Below are positions 48,874 to 62,900 of a stretch of DNA of 64,000 nucleotides, piece after piece (within the stretch, counting starts at the first letter, position 1; each line of letters opens with the position of its first letter). The stretch lies in assembly GCA_029817715.1 (NCBI GenBank), contig JARUPY010000072.1:62001-126000 (forward strand), in the 5' to 3' direction. This stretch comes from Melastoma dodecandrum (Eukaryota > Streptophyta > Magnoliopsida > Myrtales > Melastomataceae). A program made the translations under genes and the position numbers. The notes beneath the pieces are model-generated. The model was not told where the DNA came from, did not search any database, and worked only from the letters and a program-made list of their open reading frames with translations.

Positions 48874-51078
48874 TGCTTTTTCACATTTGTATGTTAATAA
48901 AAAAAAACTTACGAAATAAGGTATACAGTTGGAGTTATACGCGAAATGATTAAATATGATACGAAAAGGTGCAAATATGATAGTTAAAATGCATTTCTCT
49001 TTCTTAATTCTTTTTTTCCTCTCTTGCATGAAATGCTTACACATTCCCTTTATATATAAGGAGGAGTAAGAAACCCAAAAAATTACGATGTGAACTTAAT
49101 GACATAGCCTTAATGATCCTATAGATTAATGATCATATTTATTACTTCTTTAATTCTTATTGATACCACATTAACATTTACTTCCAATGGTTTCAAAATT
49201 CCGAAAATAAGTTACATTTTCTGACTAAAGAACATAACTCATATACAATAGATCCAACAAACTACGAGTCTTTTTTTGGGCAGTCATAGGGTTGTAAAAC
49301 CACGTGATTCCGTAGTTGGTATGGGATGTTTCCCCTTGTCTTCGTTGCTTTGACTCTGAATTTTCGCTCATCCTTTCTTTCCTTCCTTCTGTTGGTCAAA
49401 ACATGACGATGTGCTTCATGACTTTTCCTCCCACACTTCCATCTACACGAATCAAAATTTTGCTAAATTATTTTATTATCTCAATCAATCAGTTTCCACG
49501 TGGATCGCCCTCTAAAACCATCCATCGATCAATGGCTACACAAATGCATCCCAAATCCAAAAAGAAAGGATAACAAAATCACTTCAAAGCTAAGAATCTT
49601 GTGTCGGAGGAAGTGTTATTATAAGCCGGTCGCCAGCTAATACACATTGTTTCCGCAAAAGTTTCGTGGACGAGACGCCGGAGATAAAAATCCCGCCGAT
49701 GTCCGAAGGTACATTTGCATGTGGGAAGAGGGAGTAAAGTCGCACACCGGAATAGTGATGCTCATTGTTCAACCTCCGGATCAATGTGTCGAACTATATA
49801 TATAAACCAAAGTGTTTGTAGATTAATTATTGCATTACTTAAAACTCCCAATTGTACAAAACACCCAAGAAAAATATAAAGACAACTAAGAAATAAATAG
49901 GAAGGTCTGTGCAGCTTTGTACAATTGTTGTTGGAGCAAATAAATAGTGATGTTCCGAGGACACCAAAGTGACATAAGGTAGGTGGTCACCAAAGTGGCA
50001 TAAGGTGGGTAGTGGGTTCGGAACCTTGTCATGCACACTCCACTTGGATTTACGGTTGGTTTCTTGAGTCATGGCTAATAAAGTCCAAGAACCGCCAACC
50101 TGTTCGGCCTTTGGGACTCAACTGAAATTAAACCGACGGGACCCGCGAGCCTCGTGAAAGAGCTCGTAAAAAGTAAGTATGCCACGAACCCGTTGATATA
50201 AAAAATATAAATACAAATACAAGAGATGCACGTGGAAATAATCAAATGTTATATAATGTTAGAGACTCACATGCAAATTGTTGTGCTATTGGCCAATTTG
50301 ATATCAGAGATTTTTCTGGTAAGCACAGATCAGACAGGATCAAATTTCCCGTTAAACTTTTCCTTTTCAAATAAAATATATCCAGAGATCTTGTATACCG
50401 AGCTTCAACAACACTTAACAAAAGGCAAAAGCCTTTCAGAAAAAGGTGAGTTTGTTTTGGTAATTTAATGGAGATCGTTCCTTTTTCTTGTCTTTCAAGA
50501 GTTATGAGAATATTAAAAGTTAAATGGAGGATAACGTGATCGGAACTCCGAGTTATGAGTTATAGATACGTTCTTTAAGTAATCTGTGTGGACTGCCCCG
50601 ACTTGATCTCGACGCGAAGTGCTAAGCTATGTGTTTCGGTGTCTACATGGAGGAGCTCCGGAAATGTGGTCATCTATGAAGGTCTCCGTTGAGAGTTTAA
50701 TTGAATCATTGAAATAGAACCCTTGGCCCCGCTTTATTTAAGTGGGATGGAAATTAATGGAATGATCTGTGATGTGATTAGGATTATAACATCCTTATCA
50801 TCGTCTTAAGTTTCAAGGATTTTCTCAATACAAATGCGCGACGACCGCCTTCTCGGTCCCCCCGAACCACTAAAAAACGTGAGGTTGTAAAGGATGAGAC
50901 TTGTCCGATTGCCTCGCCACTCTTTAAGTTTATGTTTCCATTCATCTCATAATTAACTGGTATTTACTTGCAATGTGACGACATCACGGGGCATGGGATG
51001 AAGCAGATGCGGAGTTACGGATTTCTCGGGGCTCGAGAATGTTAGAAATAACAACACCTCTCTTATGGGCTCAGAAAG
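48874..51078. other. Gene-free DNA upstream of Aux/IAA
   Basis: No gene is supported. Near 49848 and 49914 a 13-bp inverted pair (CAATTGTACAAA/TTTGTACAATTG) occurs. ACCAAAGTG(A/G)CATAAGGT is repeated at 49967 and 49989. An open frame at 49590-49784 (minus) has a protein-like composition, but I cannot match it to a family. Likely decayed repeats. Confidence 0.4.
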
Positions 51079-51170
51079 TTCCTAAGATTATCCTAGAAGG
51101 CTCCTAAGATTAGTGTAGAAGGTTCTTAAGATTAGTCTAGAAGGTTGTAGGATTAGTCTAGATAGGGAAG
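51079..51170. repeat. Tandem repeat of a ~22-24-bp unit, about four copies
   Basis: The unit is TTCCTAAGATTAGTCTAGAAGG with small changes, repeated about four times. A TATAAATAG box with a leader-like stretch follows at ~51211, so this could be the U3 part of an old LTR. No LTR end pair with a target duplication was found. Confidence 0.6.
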
Positions 51171-54100
51171 TTCTAGAAAGGTGGTGAATGAATTCATCTT
51201 AGACCCTCCCTATAAATAGCGGTCATTGGTTCATTTGTAACTCATCTACAACGAATAGAATTCTTCCTTCTCAAATTATTCCTCTTCTCATTTACAACTT
51301 TCCTTAGTTTTAGGTTATGGTTTAGTTAAAGAGATAGAGTTACGCAACCAATTAAGTTAGTATTCTGAGGGTTGCGACTCAACAGAGAATGGGCCACGGC
51401 TGCCAGATGCTTGTCCGGGCTAATGACATCAGGGGATTTGTTCTACTAAACTTGTGGTTCAGCTGTCTGATAAATCATTGAGCTCTTGATATGATACATT
51501 CGTGCTTCCGAGATCACACGATTAGGACAATCGCCTTTCGTGATGTTAAATGTGCGTAAATTACGAGGGTGAAAAGAGAAGGAAGGATTGCATTAACTCC
51601 AAGGCTACTCCGATCCGTGAAGTCCCAAGATAACTTTGCATTGCGTATTGGTTCTTGCTACTTTTCCTGAGATTTGTAACATCCTTTCGAAAAATTCTAA
51701 CAGCCTTGTGCTTTATTGACCGACGAGTTCATCAAATGACTCCAGATTGCCACAAAAGTTACGCCCGATTAAGATACACCGGAGGTGCAAAAGTGTTTAA
51801 TTTGGTCATATCGAAGAAGGGTTATTGTCCATTGACGCAATTAGCTCTCGAAGAGCATGTTGCCCTCCCAAGTTCGGTCCAAAAACAAAACCAAATGAAG
51901 GAAAAGAATCAAGAGGTCATATTACGAGGGCTACGACTTGGCCAATGGACTCACATCATTCAACTCAGGCATCGCCATCTGATATTAAATGACACCGACT
52001 CACACCATCCCGGCATCGTCTCAAGTTAGTTTCCTTTTCTTATCAACTGAGGCGAGGTCTTGGCATGACCGTTTTAGAAGGAGGATAAAGGCGATATCTT
52101 CTCTTGCGGAGGAAGGAATATACTCACACAACGAAACTCCAAGAGCACTCGCATCTCCGTTTTCGCAAACCAATGCCGGACGGACTAGGGTTTTACTCCA
52201 TCAGCTTTAGGGCAAAAAGGATAAGGGAAAAAACGAGTCGATGATGCGAAGCATCATGAGATATCACTTCACTTAAAGAAAACAAATAACCAAGGCATTT
52301 CGTCTGTATAGTCAGTCAGTCTGAAACTCTTTTTTAACTGATAATAGAAACATCCATCATTAGACTCGTCTATGAAGCCAAGAAAACAAGCCCACGAGGG
52401 AATGAATGGTTGGGGGCCCTTTGGAATTATTGGGACGTCATGTGGCTAATTGCTTTACCCCTAACTCCACCCTTTTTCCCTTATTATATCCCCGAGCCAC
52501 CACATACTTCCCCGTAGAAAATAAATTATAAAACAAAAACATGCCTTGAGACGAGTCTTGCTCGCGTTGATCGTGAAAATGTTTCGCATTTTAAGATACA
52601 AACTTTCAAAATCCGAGCTCGTCTGAGCAAAATCCAGATTAAAAAGTGAGTTCGGTTAAAAACTTTTAAATGATCTAAATTCGGCTTTTAAAAAGTCGAG
52701 TATGAGCATCCGTGTTTTATTAAGAGAAAACTCAGGGTTTATAAAAGTTGACTTCCTTAAGCAGCTAACTCGACTTTTATAAAACCGATTCGAGATATTA
52801 TTTCGAGAATTTCGAAAGATAAACACCCTTCGCTGCGAAATACTTTCATCTTAAACTTCTTTCCGGATTTATATATATATATATATTTATATGAAATGCG
52901 AGTCGCATTCGTACGGGGCGGTGCTAAATAAGGCGAGTGATATGGTAGGGAAATTGTATTGAATAATCATTTTTTTAAGAAAAAAAAAAGAGAATAATAT
53001 TCATCGTTCACGACTAAGCCCTCTACCTACGTATTAATCATATCCTTAATATTCGTTAAATACTTTTCGATTTTAGCGAATTTTTTATTTTAGGTTAGAT
53101 ATAAAAACCCATAAAGTCAAACTTACATATCCTCTCTTTTTTAAAATTACTAGAAACCTTATAAGCCTTTACAATATCCTGCGCCGGTTAAAAAAAAAAA
53201 GCTTTAATGTGTTAATATTTTTTTTAGAAAATCTTTTAATTTATTGGCAATCTTACGGTGGCGATGACGAATTTATTTAAGATGTCAACGCTGATTAAAA
53301 TAAAAGCAATTGGGTTGTAACACTTGGATTTTAGATATTATTATCCAATCCAATTGTCAACTCACAACGAGAGCCGTGCTTTTTGGAATAATTTTAATCA
53401 GCAAGAATTTATTTACTTATTTTTGTAAATAAAAAAATTGGTAATGTTTCTGACTTCTGTTTTATTTTTTAATGAATTTGGCGTAATGTGATGTTAGCAA
53501 AGGAAGTGTTCTGCATCTGTTGGTGCCTGATAATTGAATCAATCAATCAATTTTGATAAGCGCACACAGACAACTCATCAGACTCTAGGGATAAAAAAAT
53601 CGAATAATTTGAGTTTTGGAAGGTCGTCGTCATGTTTACTGTCATCAAACACACCTTCAACTCAAATGAATTGTACTAGCTCGCTATTAGCTTTCTTCCA
53701 AAGCAACGCAAAAATGTTTCGCAATAACTTTCAAAATTCCTCGAAAAGGCGGGCGTTAGAAACATCGGCTTCGATTTATAAAAAAATTCGGTATTTTTAA
53801 TCTCGATTTTAAGGTGTTATTTGATAAATTTTAAAACATTTTTTTTCGAAAATTACGCTTAATTTGTAACTTGAACTCTTAGTTTCAAAATAATGCTATG
53901 CAACAACTAACGACGCCAACTATCCTAAAAATTCAAACTTGAAGGCGAAAGTTGTCGTCAGATGGCTTAATTTTAGTTAACTATTATAAAGATACCTAAT
54001 CTCGATCATTTTATTATTATTTATTTTCCATCACAGTCGAAGAGTGTATGATCTAAAAATTTATCCCATTAAAACCTCCTAATTTAAAGAATACCAAACT

Positions 54101-54386
54101 TCTTTCTTTTTTGTCCTCAATTTATGTGGTGTGATGAAAAAGATAAAAAATAAATAAATGTTAGCTATATCTAAAAGAGCATACAAAAATTTCCTATTAT
54201 AAGTACTTTAGAATATCCAATAAGTTATATGTAAATGATTTTGGTGTCTAAGTAGTTTTGTTTGTGAGGGGAGTTGACTTGGCAATCAGAAAATTCCCGC
54301 CCCCTTATTGATTTGATTATCTTTCTCTTCTACAAAACCTCCGCTCCTGTTTTTAGTTGCGGTGTGATGCATTAAAGACAACCACT
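51171..54386. other. Gene-free DNA upstream of the MRS2 gene
   Basis: No gene is supported. 52680-52800 carries hairpin-type words (TTTATAAAAGTTGACTT against AACTCGACTTTTATAAA) like those in the 10-kb and 13-kb repeats. An (AT)8 tract is at 52871-52886. The rest is AT-rich. The last ~100 bp are the probable MRS2 leader. Confidence 0.4.
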
Positions 54387-57203
54387 ATGGCGTGGGACGC
54401 GAGCGCCGTTGTTCCTGCCTACCCCTCTGCCGCCGCCGCCGAGGCCGCCGCTTCCCTGAAGAAGAAGGGCGCCTCCGCTCGCAGCTGGATACTCGTCGAC
54501 TCCTCCGGCCAAGGTACTGTCCTCGATGTCGACAAATATGACATCATGCACCGCGTGCAGGTCCATGCCCGCGACCTCCGCATCCTTGACCCCATCCTTT
54601 CTTACCCCTCCACCATCCTCGGCAGGGAGCGTGCCATCGTTCTCAACCTCGAGGTGAGGCTGGCTAGTTTTCATGGTTTTTGTCTTGTTTGTGGTTGGGT
54701 TACGTGTTGGCGTTGTTGGAATTGGAATAGCAAGGCATCTTCTTGTTGCTCTTTTCAACTGCGTGTTTGTAAAAGTAAAATATAAAGTATGTCACATATT
54801 CATCTATTTGGAGCTGTTTTTAGACATTTAGCATCAGTCGCTGCTGTATAACAACAGTAATATCGGAATCAAAGGTTGGGAGTACAAGCTCCTCGGACGC
54901 AAAAAAAAAAAAAAATGAAAGAATTAAAAATGAAAAAGAGACAAAAAAATCCAACCCCTAAACAAGAATGTATTCTTCGCGCTGAAATTCGATAGAATTA
55001 ATCTGGGTTTATGTTGTTTTTGTTTTGCAGCATATCAAGGCGATCATTATGGCTGATGAGGTAAGTAATTTGTATCATCTTCGTTTCGCTGTTTATCGCT
55101 TTCGTTGTTGTTCATCATGTCGATACCAAACAGCAGGGGGGTGGTGTCTTTTCTCTACGAGGTTGAAATGATATTGTAGTTTTGGGGGCCTCTAAAGATT
55201 TGTTTCTCTTGGATGTTAGTTTAGTCTTCTCCTTTTACCCCATTCCTAATTTGAGGTTGTGATTTTGGAAGACAATTTTTTTTTTAATTCAATAATCCAA
55301 AGACCAGGCAGTGCCATGTTATCTATATGGCATTACCTTTCTCTGTATTTCATGTTTCTTTTTGTTTTAAGTTTGCTGTCGGTTTCCAGGTATTGCTTCA
55401 AGATCCGCTAGACGACGACATTGTGCCGGTTGTTGAGGAACTCCAAAGAAGGTTGCCTCCTACTAGTGGTGCCGGTCAAGGCGAAGAGGAGCACCATGCG
55501 GGACATGAGGATGATGCCGGTGAAGATAATGGTACGGTGTGCTTGTTGTTAGTTAGACTAGAGTATGCAGAAAAAAAAACAAGGTTTTGTTTCATGGTTC
55601 CTTTGTTCACTGAGCTTAATCTTCTGTCCATTCAATGGGGTGACTGTTGATGTGGAATTATTGTAATCTGATGCAGAGTCGCCTTTCGAGTTTCGTGCGT
55701 TGGAGGTTGTTTTGGAATCTATCTGTAGCTTCCTTGCTGCGCGTACTACTGAACTAGAGGCTGCTGCCTACCCTGCTTTGGATGAACTAACTTCAAAAGT
55801 GAGTTTGTTTTCCCACCATAAGCAGAGACATTGCTATTTGGTTCTTTTTCTCTGTTGTCAAGTCCTTAATTCGTTTTGCTGGGCCCGTATTAACATGCCG
55901 AGTATTGAAAGCTGCAGATTGCTCCACTGTTTGCGAGTAACTTATACATTTGCATCCTTTGTTGTTAAATAGGTCAGCAGCAGTAATCTGGACAGGGTTA
56001 GTAAGCTAAAGACTGCTATGACGAGGCTGACTGCTCGTGTCCAGAAGGTGATGTTTGTTCTGCTTAGTTTCTTCTCCTTAATTTAGTCGACAGTTAGGGG
56101 CTTATGCCCAAAGTGTGTGGGTGAATTCATGGTTCGGGTCTGGAAGCATAATATCCCGAGCAATTCTAACTTGATTTATATGTTTAGGTAAGGGATGAGC
56201 TTGAACAGCTGCTAGCTGACGACGATGACATGGCAGATTTGTATCTTTCCAGAAAGCTTGCTGGTGCTTCTTCCCCAGTAAGTGGGTCGGGTGCTCATAA
56301 CTGGTTTCCCGCTTCCTCTACGATCGGCTCGAAGATATCTCGGGTCAGTAAGGTAGGCGTGGCAACAGCGCAAGGCGATGAAAATGATGTCGAGGTGGTG
56401 GAAATGTTGCTTGAGGTTAGAATCGATGCTACCTAGTGCTGTCATTTTTATGTGATGATCCTTCCATTGTTTTTTGTTTTTCTGAAAGAGAATGATGAAT
56501 GATGATACCATTCAGGCTTACTTCATGCAAATCGATGGCACGATGAACAAATTAACCACTGTAAGTCAAGTCATCTGGGAATAATTTGTGTCCGACGATT
56601 CTGCATCCACATGTAATTCATGATGGTTGGAGATGTGAATATTTTGTTTTGCAGCTCCGTGGATACATTGACGATACGGAGGATTACATAAATCTCCAGG
56701 TAAACTAGTCTACGTCTCGTGGTCAAGGGCGTTTTCTAATCTTGGGATGTCCTGATCTTCTGTTGTAAATTTTCGCAGCTGGACAAGCATCGAAACCAGT
56801 TGATTCAGGTTCTCATTTTGTACCCCTCGTCGAGACTTCCTTCCGATATCGCACAGGTCACCCTTTTCTGAAACTTCGCTGCACATTTTGTTCTCTCATT
56901 CGCAGCTGGAGCTTTTCCTTACAGCCGCGACTATCTCCCTGGCCATCTATTCTTTGGTCGGCGGATATTTCGGCATGAACATACCTTTCACGTGGAACGA
57001 TGGATACGTGTTCAAATGGGTATTTTTAACATTCTCTCTTTCGACAACTATTCCTGCCGCCGCCAACCTCCCTTATGGATTCCAGCTGATATTTCTGGGT
57101 GTTGTACCTGAATCTGCAGGTGGCCATCGTCACGGGGGCTTTATGTGCAGTGGTATTCTTGTTCATCTTAGCGTACGCGCGCCACAAGGGTCTGATTGGA
57201 TAG
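54387..57203 (+). CDS. MRS2: Magnesium transporter MRS2/MGT (CorA superfamily)
   Basis: Membrane channel-type transporter for Mg2+; plant members sit in the plasma, vacuolar, ER, mitochondrial or plastid membranes. Eleven exons: 54387-54653, 55031-55060, 55390-55531, 55677-55798, 55973-56047, 56188-56415, 56516-56560, 56655-56699, 56779-56808, 56906-57019 and 57120-57203. They give 393 aa with GT-AG introns. The soluble N-terminal domain has [32 protein letters not shown] and [11 protein letters not shown], then long helices. The first membrane helix ends in the hallmark GMN at 351-353 ([13 protein letters not shown]). The second is [20 protein letters not shown]. Wording is nearest the MRS2-3 subgroup as I remember it. 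The acidic loop with [16 protein letters not shown] around residue 140 is a local feature. The ATG at 54387 is the first in frame; the upstream open codons lack an ATG. Confidence 0.94.
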
Positions 57204-59599
57204 TGATGGTCGGTGGCATATGCTGCCTGGACCAAATCGATGTGGGCAAAAGATATTTGAAGTGTTTCCCTCTTTTGCTACAAATACCGAATAAAGAAGA
57301 GAAGTAGGTGGAAGTGGGGGGGGATTCACTTGTGTGTGTATGTGAAGAAAGCATGTCGGTAATGCTTTTTGTAATGAACTTTGGGAACTGAACTGCAAGT
57401 CTCTCGGCTCCTATATGCAGCCTATATGCGAAGGCCACAGTCAACCACCAGCTTGCTTAGCGACAAAATTGGGTCGAGACTAAAATTCCGTGTCCGATAC
57501 TTAAAAAGGCGCGCGTATGTTTAAATAAATCGTCGATATATCTGAATAATTACGAATTGCGACGGTTTTCTGCGATCACATGTCCGAAATTACGGGACTC
57601 CCGAACACGAAATTTTAGTCGTTACCGGCTAAATTGAGGTCCTGGGATGACGATAATAAAATAAAACCAGACACAACTTTTAATATAAGAAAAAGAAAAA
57701 GAATGAGTCAAGGAGGTCGCGCATATGAAATCTCAACATGTTGTAAATTGATCTTTGGGCCACGAGACTAATGCCCACTTAGTTGGTTTGGGGTAGAAGT
57801 CGTTTTATTAAAAGAACTCAATCAAAGGTCGTCGAATAGACGGAAAGGTCGACGAGTGCTCAAAAGGTCGATCGTTTTTTTGAAAACAATGATCTTGAGG
57901 ACGACGGATCGCAGATTAGAAAGCAAGGCTTCCTTTTGTCGGAGCGACGGTAAAGTAGTCGGGGTCCAATTTCAACACGCACGCAACAGTTGAAAGCGGT
58001 TTTATTCAATTTCCACGTATGTTTTTTAGTTATCGTCTTAAGTTTAGTATAAATAGTGCTAGTTAGTATAGGAATAAGGACACAAACAATCATTTCTAAA
58101 CTCAAAGATGGGCATTTGGTTGTTGCTTTTGTACTTTGCACTCTATAGAAGTAAGTGTGTTATTCTTCTTCATTGTTCGTGCTTTCTTCTAAATTTATTG
58201 GCAACCACAATTCACAAACCTACATCCATTCGTGTCATAATCGTGACTTGTTAATCTAACTTTATACGGAACACGTGTAGTTTTCTTTAATTCTCTAAAG
58301 GCCATTAAGATTTATAATTTTAGATGACTATAGGACTTTGTGGTTTTCTTACGAAGAGGCAATTTTCAATTTATGTGAAAGATAATCGAGAAAGTGTTTA
58401 TAAATATAGGGTATTTTTTATAGACACAATTTGTTTGATGCGCCGATGACATAAAATTTAATAAACTTTGAGTTGATATCAAAATGACTAATAAAAGTTC
58501 TTCTCAGCTAATATTGAGATTACTTTACTCATTATAAAGTCGACTCGACTTAGTCAGGTTGATGAAGTGATTGCTTACTTTAGCAAACTTTGTTCGTGTA
58601 TCAGATGTGGCATGCATGGTGCGTATGACATTTAATATATTTCGAAATATTGCTCTTCCTAAGGCATATGCTTGAAGTTTGAAAGACATACTCAGTGAAT
58701 GGATAAATTCTGAAGTCAAATTGTTGTTTGATATAAGATTGTAATGAACCATTGTTTGATCTGCTGGTCTGAGTTGACATATATATAAGATAGCCGAATG
58801 TATTTGTGTCGTAAGCGTTCGACTACTAAAGTGGGTTGTTTGTAGTGACGGACATGTGCATCCGGATGATTTAGACGACTTATGGTGTAGGGTCGTGATG
58901 GAAGTCTCGTCACACCATATAACAAAAGTACTAAGTCACCTCTCCAAAATATTACTAAACACGTTTTATTAGTCGTCGACAAGTTAGAGAGAAGAAGACG
59001 CAGAATACCGTCATAGTAGAATTATTATGGTAATAAAAAGATATAGACCTAATAACAAGAGGTTTATCGACGAATGTTAAAGTCGGATACTTTTGATTTT
59101 CATAATTTCTCGTGTTCAAAAATCGATTAGAGTAATTGTAACTCGAATTAATTTGTCTTACAAAACGATGTCAACGAGAGATTGGTAAAGCAGTCGATGC
59201 CGAAGGAGACGAAGACGGCGATGGATGGGACATGTACCCTCTTGTCCGAATGAATTTTTTAATTATTGATATGTTCGATGTAGTTTAGTGGCAGCGGTAA
59301 ATTTAAACGTTTTTTTCATGACCTTTTCTTGTTTTGTCTTTTTGAAGTTTAGTTTTTACATGTTCGATTTGCTTACTCGAAATCCCCAACGTGATTACAC
59401 GGTTAGATTGGGGGTTCTTTCCCGTGTAACAATCGATCATTCGCTATGCGATCCGACGATGTTTTCGACGATATCGCATAGTTTGGGACAAAAGGAACAG
59501 CTGTGGATGCATCGTGTTTGCCTTCGAGAAAGATGATATTATCGACATAAGATGTCGTCGTTCGTCTTCTTCTCCTTCGACATTCTTGGACTATAAAAA
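57204..59599. other. Gene-free DNA between MRS2 and the copia element
   Basis: After the MRS2 3' UTR (a TGTAATGAACTTTGGG stretch near 57369) no gene is seen. 57710-58150 looks LTR-like: a run of CGACG-rich text, TTTAGTATAAATAGTG at 58044 and a leader-like stretch. I found no ends or proteins. The stretch 58150-59600 is AT-rich. Confidence 0.4.
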
Positions 59600-59986
59600 A
59601 CCCTCCTCCCCCACCCCTCCCAGGGGCCCTTATTGTGATCTACGGTTACCAAACGGCTGAGTAGAGAAGACGAGAGATATGACGGCCCAGTGTAACAAAA
59701 AACGAAGCACCGAGAATCACTCGATGATCGAACCGTGAAGAAGAAATTTTTTTAAAAGAAAGAAAAAAACTTGGATTGATGCAACTTAAGTCCAAAAAAA
59801 AGGTTACAACTATTTATAAAACTAAAGACATTATAGGAAAAGTAAACATAATAAAAGGAGACTTTTAAGTTCCCGAAACATTGTCTCTCTTGATAATTGA
59901 AGAGTCTTCTTAGAAAACTAAGCATCGCCACCGTTTCAATGAACCAATGAGACTCTTTGAAAATCACATCACTTTAATTTACAACA
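59600..59986 (-). repeat. 3' LTR of the copia element (left edge uncertain)
   Basis: On the minus strand a polypurine tract AAGGGGGAG at ~59987-59995 is followed by TGTTGTAAATTAAAG, the expected LTR start, at 59986. A TATA-like TTTATAAATAGTTG lies ~170 nt further in. The outer LTR end could not be fixed; 59600 is an estimate. The other LTR would lie beyond the right end of the window, so the pair cannot be compared. Confidence 0.6.
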
Positions 59987-59993
59987 CTCCCCC

Positions 59994-62900
59994 TTAAAGT
60001 GATCCCTTTCGAATCAACCTGAGCTTAGAACGTAGATCTTCAAATGGACTCTTCGGAAGGGGCTTTGTAAAAATGTCAGCGATGTTGTCTTTACTTCGAA
60101 CAGCAACCATATCAATAATCCCATCAAGCACTTTTTCACGGATGAAGTGATGCTCAAGTTCAATATGTTTTGTCCTCGCGTGAAAGACGGGATTTGATGT
60201 AAGCTTGATCGCACTTAAGTTATCTCCATGAATAGGAACAGGTTCGTCAATGCATTCTTGGAGATCCTCAATAAGTCTACGAAGCCAAACACACTCTTGA
60301 GCGGCATGAGCTGAAGCTTTATACTCGGCTTCGGTGGTGGACAGCGACATTGAACTTTGTTTCTTACTGCACCATGAAATACTTGTTTTTCCACATAGAA
60401 AAACGAATCCAGAAGTTGATCTTCGATCATCTAGATCCCCACCAAAATCAGCATCCATAAATCCTTCCAAAGAGAACTTTGCTCATTTCCTATAGAATAA
60501 GCCCACGTCAAGAGTAGAATTAACGTACTTCAATATATTCTTTGCTCCCTCGAAATGTGGCTTTCTTGGCGTTTGCATATATCGGCTAACAACACCAACA
60601 GAGAAGGCAATATTCGGCCTTGCTATAGTCAAATAAATCAGGCTTCCCACAAGGACGTGATAGAGACGGAGATCCGATAGTTGTGTTCCTTCATCACAAC
60701 GAAGCTTCGTACCCATATCGAGTGGTGTTGACCGCTTCTTCCCGTTTATCATTCCGAACTTCTCAACAAGCTTCTTGGCGTAGCTGGATTGAGACACAAA
60801 AATCCCATCATCCAAATTTTCAATTTGCATTCCGAGAAAGTTACTCACCTCGCCTAGCTTCTTCATGTCAAAACGCAACAATAGTTCTTCTTGAAGCCGA
60901 GCAACTTCTGAATAATTGCTGCCCGTTAAAATAATATCGTCAACAAATAATAGAACAACCACCAAAAGTCCTTGATTTTTCTTGACGAAGAGACTTGAAT
61001 CCGAGTTGGATACCGCACAACCACAAAAACATAAGAACTCAGCGATTTTTCCGAACCAAGCTCGTGGGGCTTGCTTCAATCCATAGAGTGTCTTTTTCAA
61101 CTTGCACACATAATCCGATGATTTTCCGATTCAAATCCGATTGGCTGCTCCATATATATATGTCCATCAAGTTCACCATATATAAGAATGCATTTTTGAC
61201 ATTTTTGACATCTAGTTGCCACAGTTTCCACCGTAACTAGCCGCTAAAGCAAGAATGGTGCGTACCGAAGTCATCTTCGCAACCGGACTGAAAGTTTTCT
61301 CGTAATCTTCTCCATATTTTTTAGAGAATCCCCGAGCGACCAGCCTTGCCTTGAATCGATCTATGCTCCCGTCGGCTTTCCTTTTAATGCGAAAGACCCA
61401 TTTACATGACACCGGTTGCACTTCGGGTGGCTTCGAAACTAAATGCCAAGTTTCATTTTTCAGCAAAGCATCCATTTCTTCCTTCATGGCAAACTCCCAC
61501 TCCCTTACTCCTTTAGCTTCCTCATACGAAGTTGGTTCTTCATCATCAATCGGATTAGCAAGGAAGCATGAAAAAGTAGTGACAAAATTTTCATCTCTAT
61601 AACGAAGAGGTCGATCAACAAACCTCCTTGGTCGCTGATTTCTTTGATCATTCTCACCGTGATTAATACTCCCCCTTTCACCTTGAACCCCTTCCGAAGA
61701 ATTTTCTGAAAACTGAGATAATGGTAAGGTAACCATGTCATTCTCTTTACTAAGTAGATCTTGAAAGTGATAGGAGGAAATCTCATAGAAGATCACGTCG
61801 CGAGATACGACACATTTATTTGTCGTAGGATCCAAACATCTCCAACCCTTTCTCCATTCGTCGTAGCCGACGAAAACATATTTGATTGCTTTTGCATCCA
61901 ATTTACTCATTTGAGAATCCAGCAAATGAACATAGCAAGTAGATCCAAATACTCGAAGATGCTTCACATTTGGCTTAACACCATACAACAATTCGTATGG
62001 TGCCTTGTTATTTGTCGGACTAAGGGGCATCCGATTGATCACATGGACTGCACAATTCATTCCTTCCGCCCACAACTCCTTGGACAATTTCTTTGCGTGC
62101 AACCAACTCTTACAAGTCTCCACAAGATGTCTGATCTTTCTCTCCGCAACTCCATTTTGTTGCGGTGTTATCGGACATGACAACTCCCTCTTAATACCAT
62201 TGTTTCGGCAAAAAATGAGAAACTCATTTGAGCAAAACTCGCCACCATTGTCCGTCCGCAACGTCTTGATTTTTCTGCCCAACTCCCCTTCGACGTTTTT
62301 TTAAAGTCGAGAAACATAGAGAATGTCTCCGACTTATGCTTCACAAAATAAACCCAAGTGAACCGAGAATAATCATCCACAAACAATAACATACAATTAC
62401 CTCCGGAGTAAGATGAAGTTTTTGTTGGACCCATCAAACAACTATGGATCCGTTCTAAGGGAGCCGTGCACCGAGACGTAGAGTTCTCGAAAGGAACTCG
62501 ATGCGACTTGCCGAATTGACATCCCTCACAAACTTTTTCATTGTCAATCTTCAAAGACTCGGGCAATCCAGCCACCGACTTCTTTTGGATAATAGCCTTC
62601 ATTTTTATCATATTTATATGACCAAGCCTCGCATGCCACAAGGATGATGTATCATTCCTCCTCATCTTCTCGATATAAGAATCTGAAGCCGACAAAACAA
62701 ATAAATCTTTCACCCTCGTACCCGTATGAACAACATCAGCCTTGATTTCCTTGATGTTCCGAAGAAACTTCACATCTCGTGGCCCAAAGAGCACGAAATT
62801 TCCGACATCCACCGCGTTTGTGACTGAGAAAAGATTCTTTTGTATTCCTGGCACATGATAAACACTATTGAGAGTGATTGATTCTCCACAATCATTGTTG

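Noticed and set aside
49590..49784. 64-codon minus-strand frame with protein-like composition
   Set aside because: No family recognised, no splice partners seen, and no conservation evidence available; not called a gene.
51040..51702. Possible solo LTR starting TGTTAGAA and ending TTCTAACA with an internal TATAAATAG
   Set aside because: The flanking 5 bp (GAGAA and GCCTT) do not match and no retroelement protein lies nearby. The 8-bp end match could be chance in AT-rich DNA.
51655..52029. 124-codon plus-strand frame
   Set aside because: Composition looks random and the surroundings are repeat-like; no domain recognised.
54357..54386. Ten extra residues upstream of the MRS2 start
   Set aside because: The codon at 54357 is TTG, not ATG; the first in-frame ATG is 54387.
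57710..58150. LTR-like stretch with TATA box and leader
   Set aside because: No TG...CA ends, target duplication, primer site or protein fragment could be tied to it; mentioned only as background.
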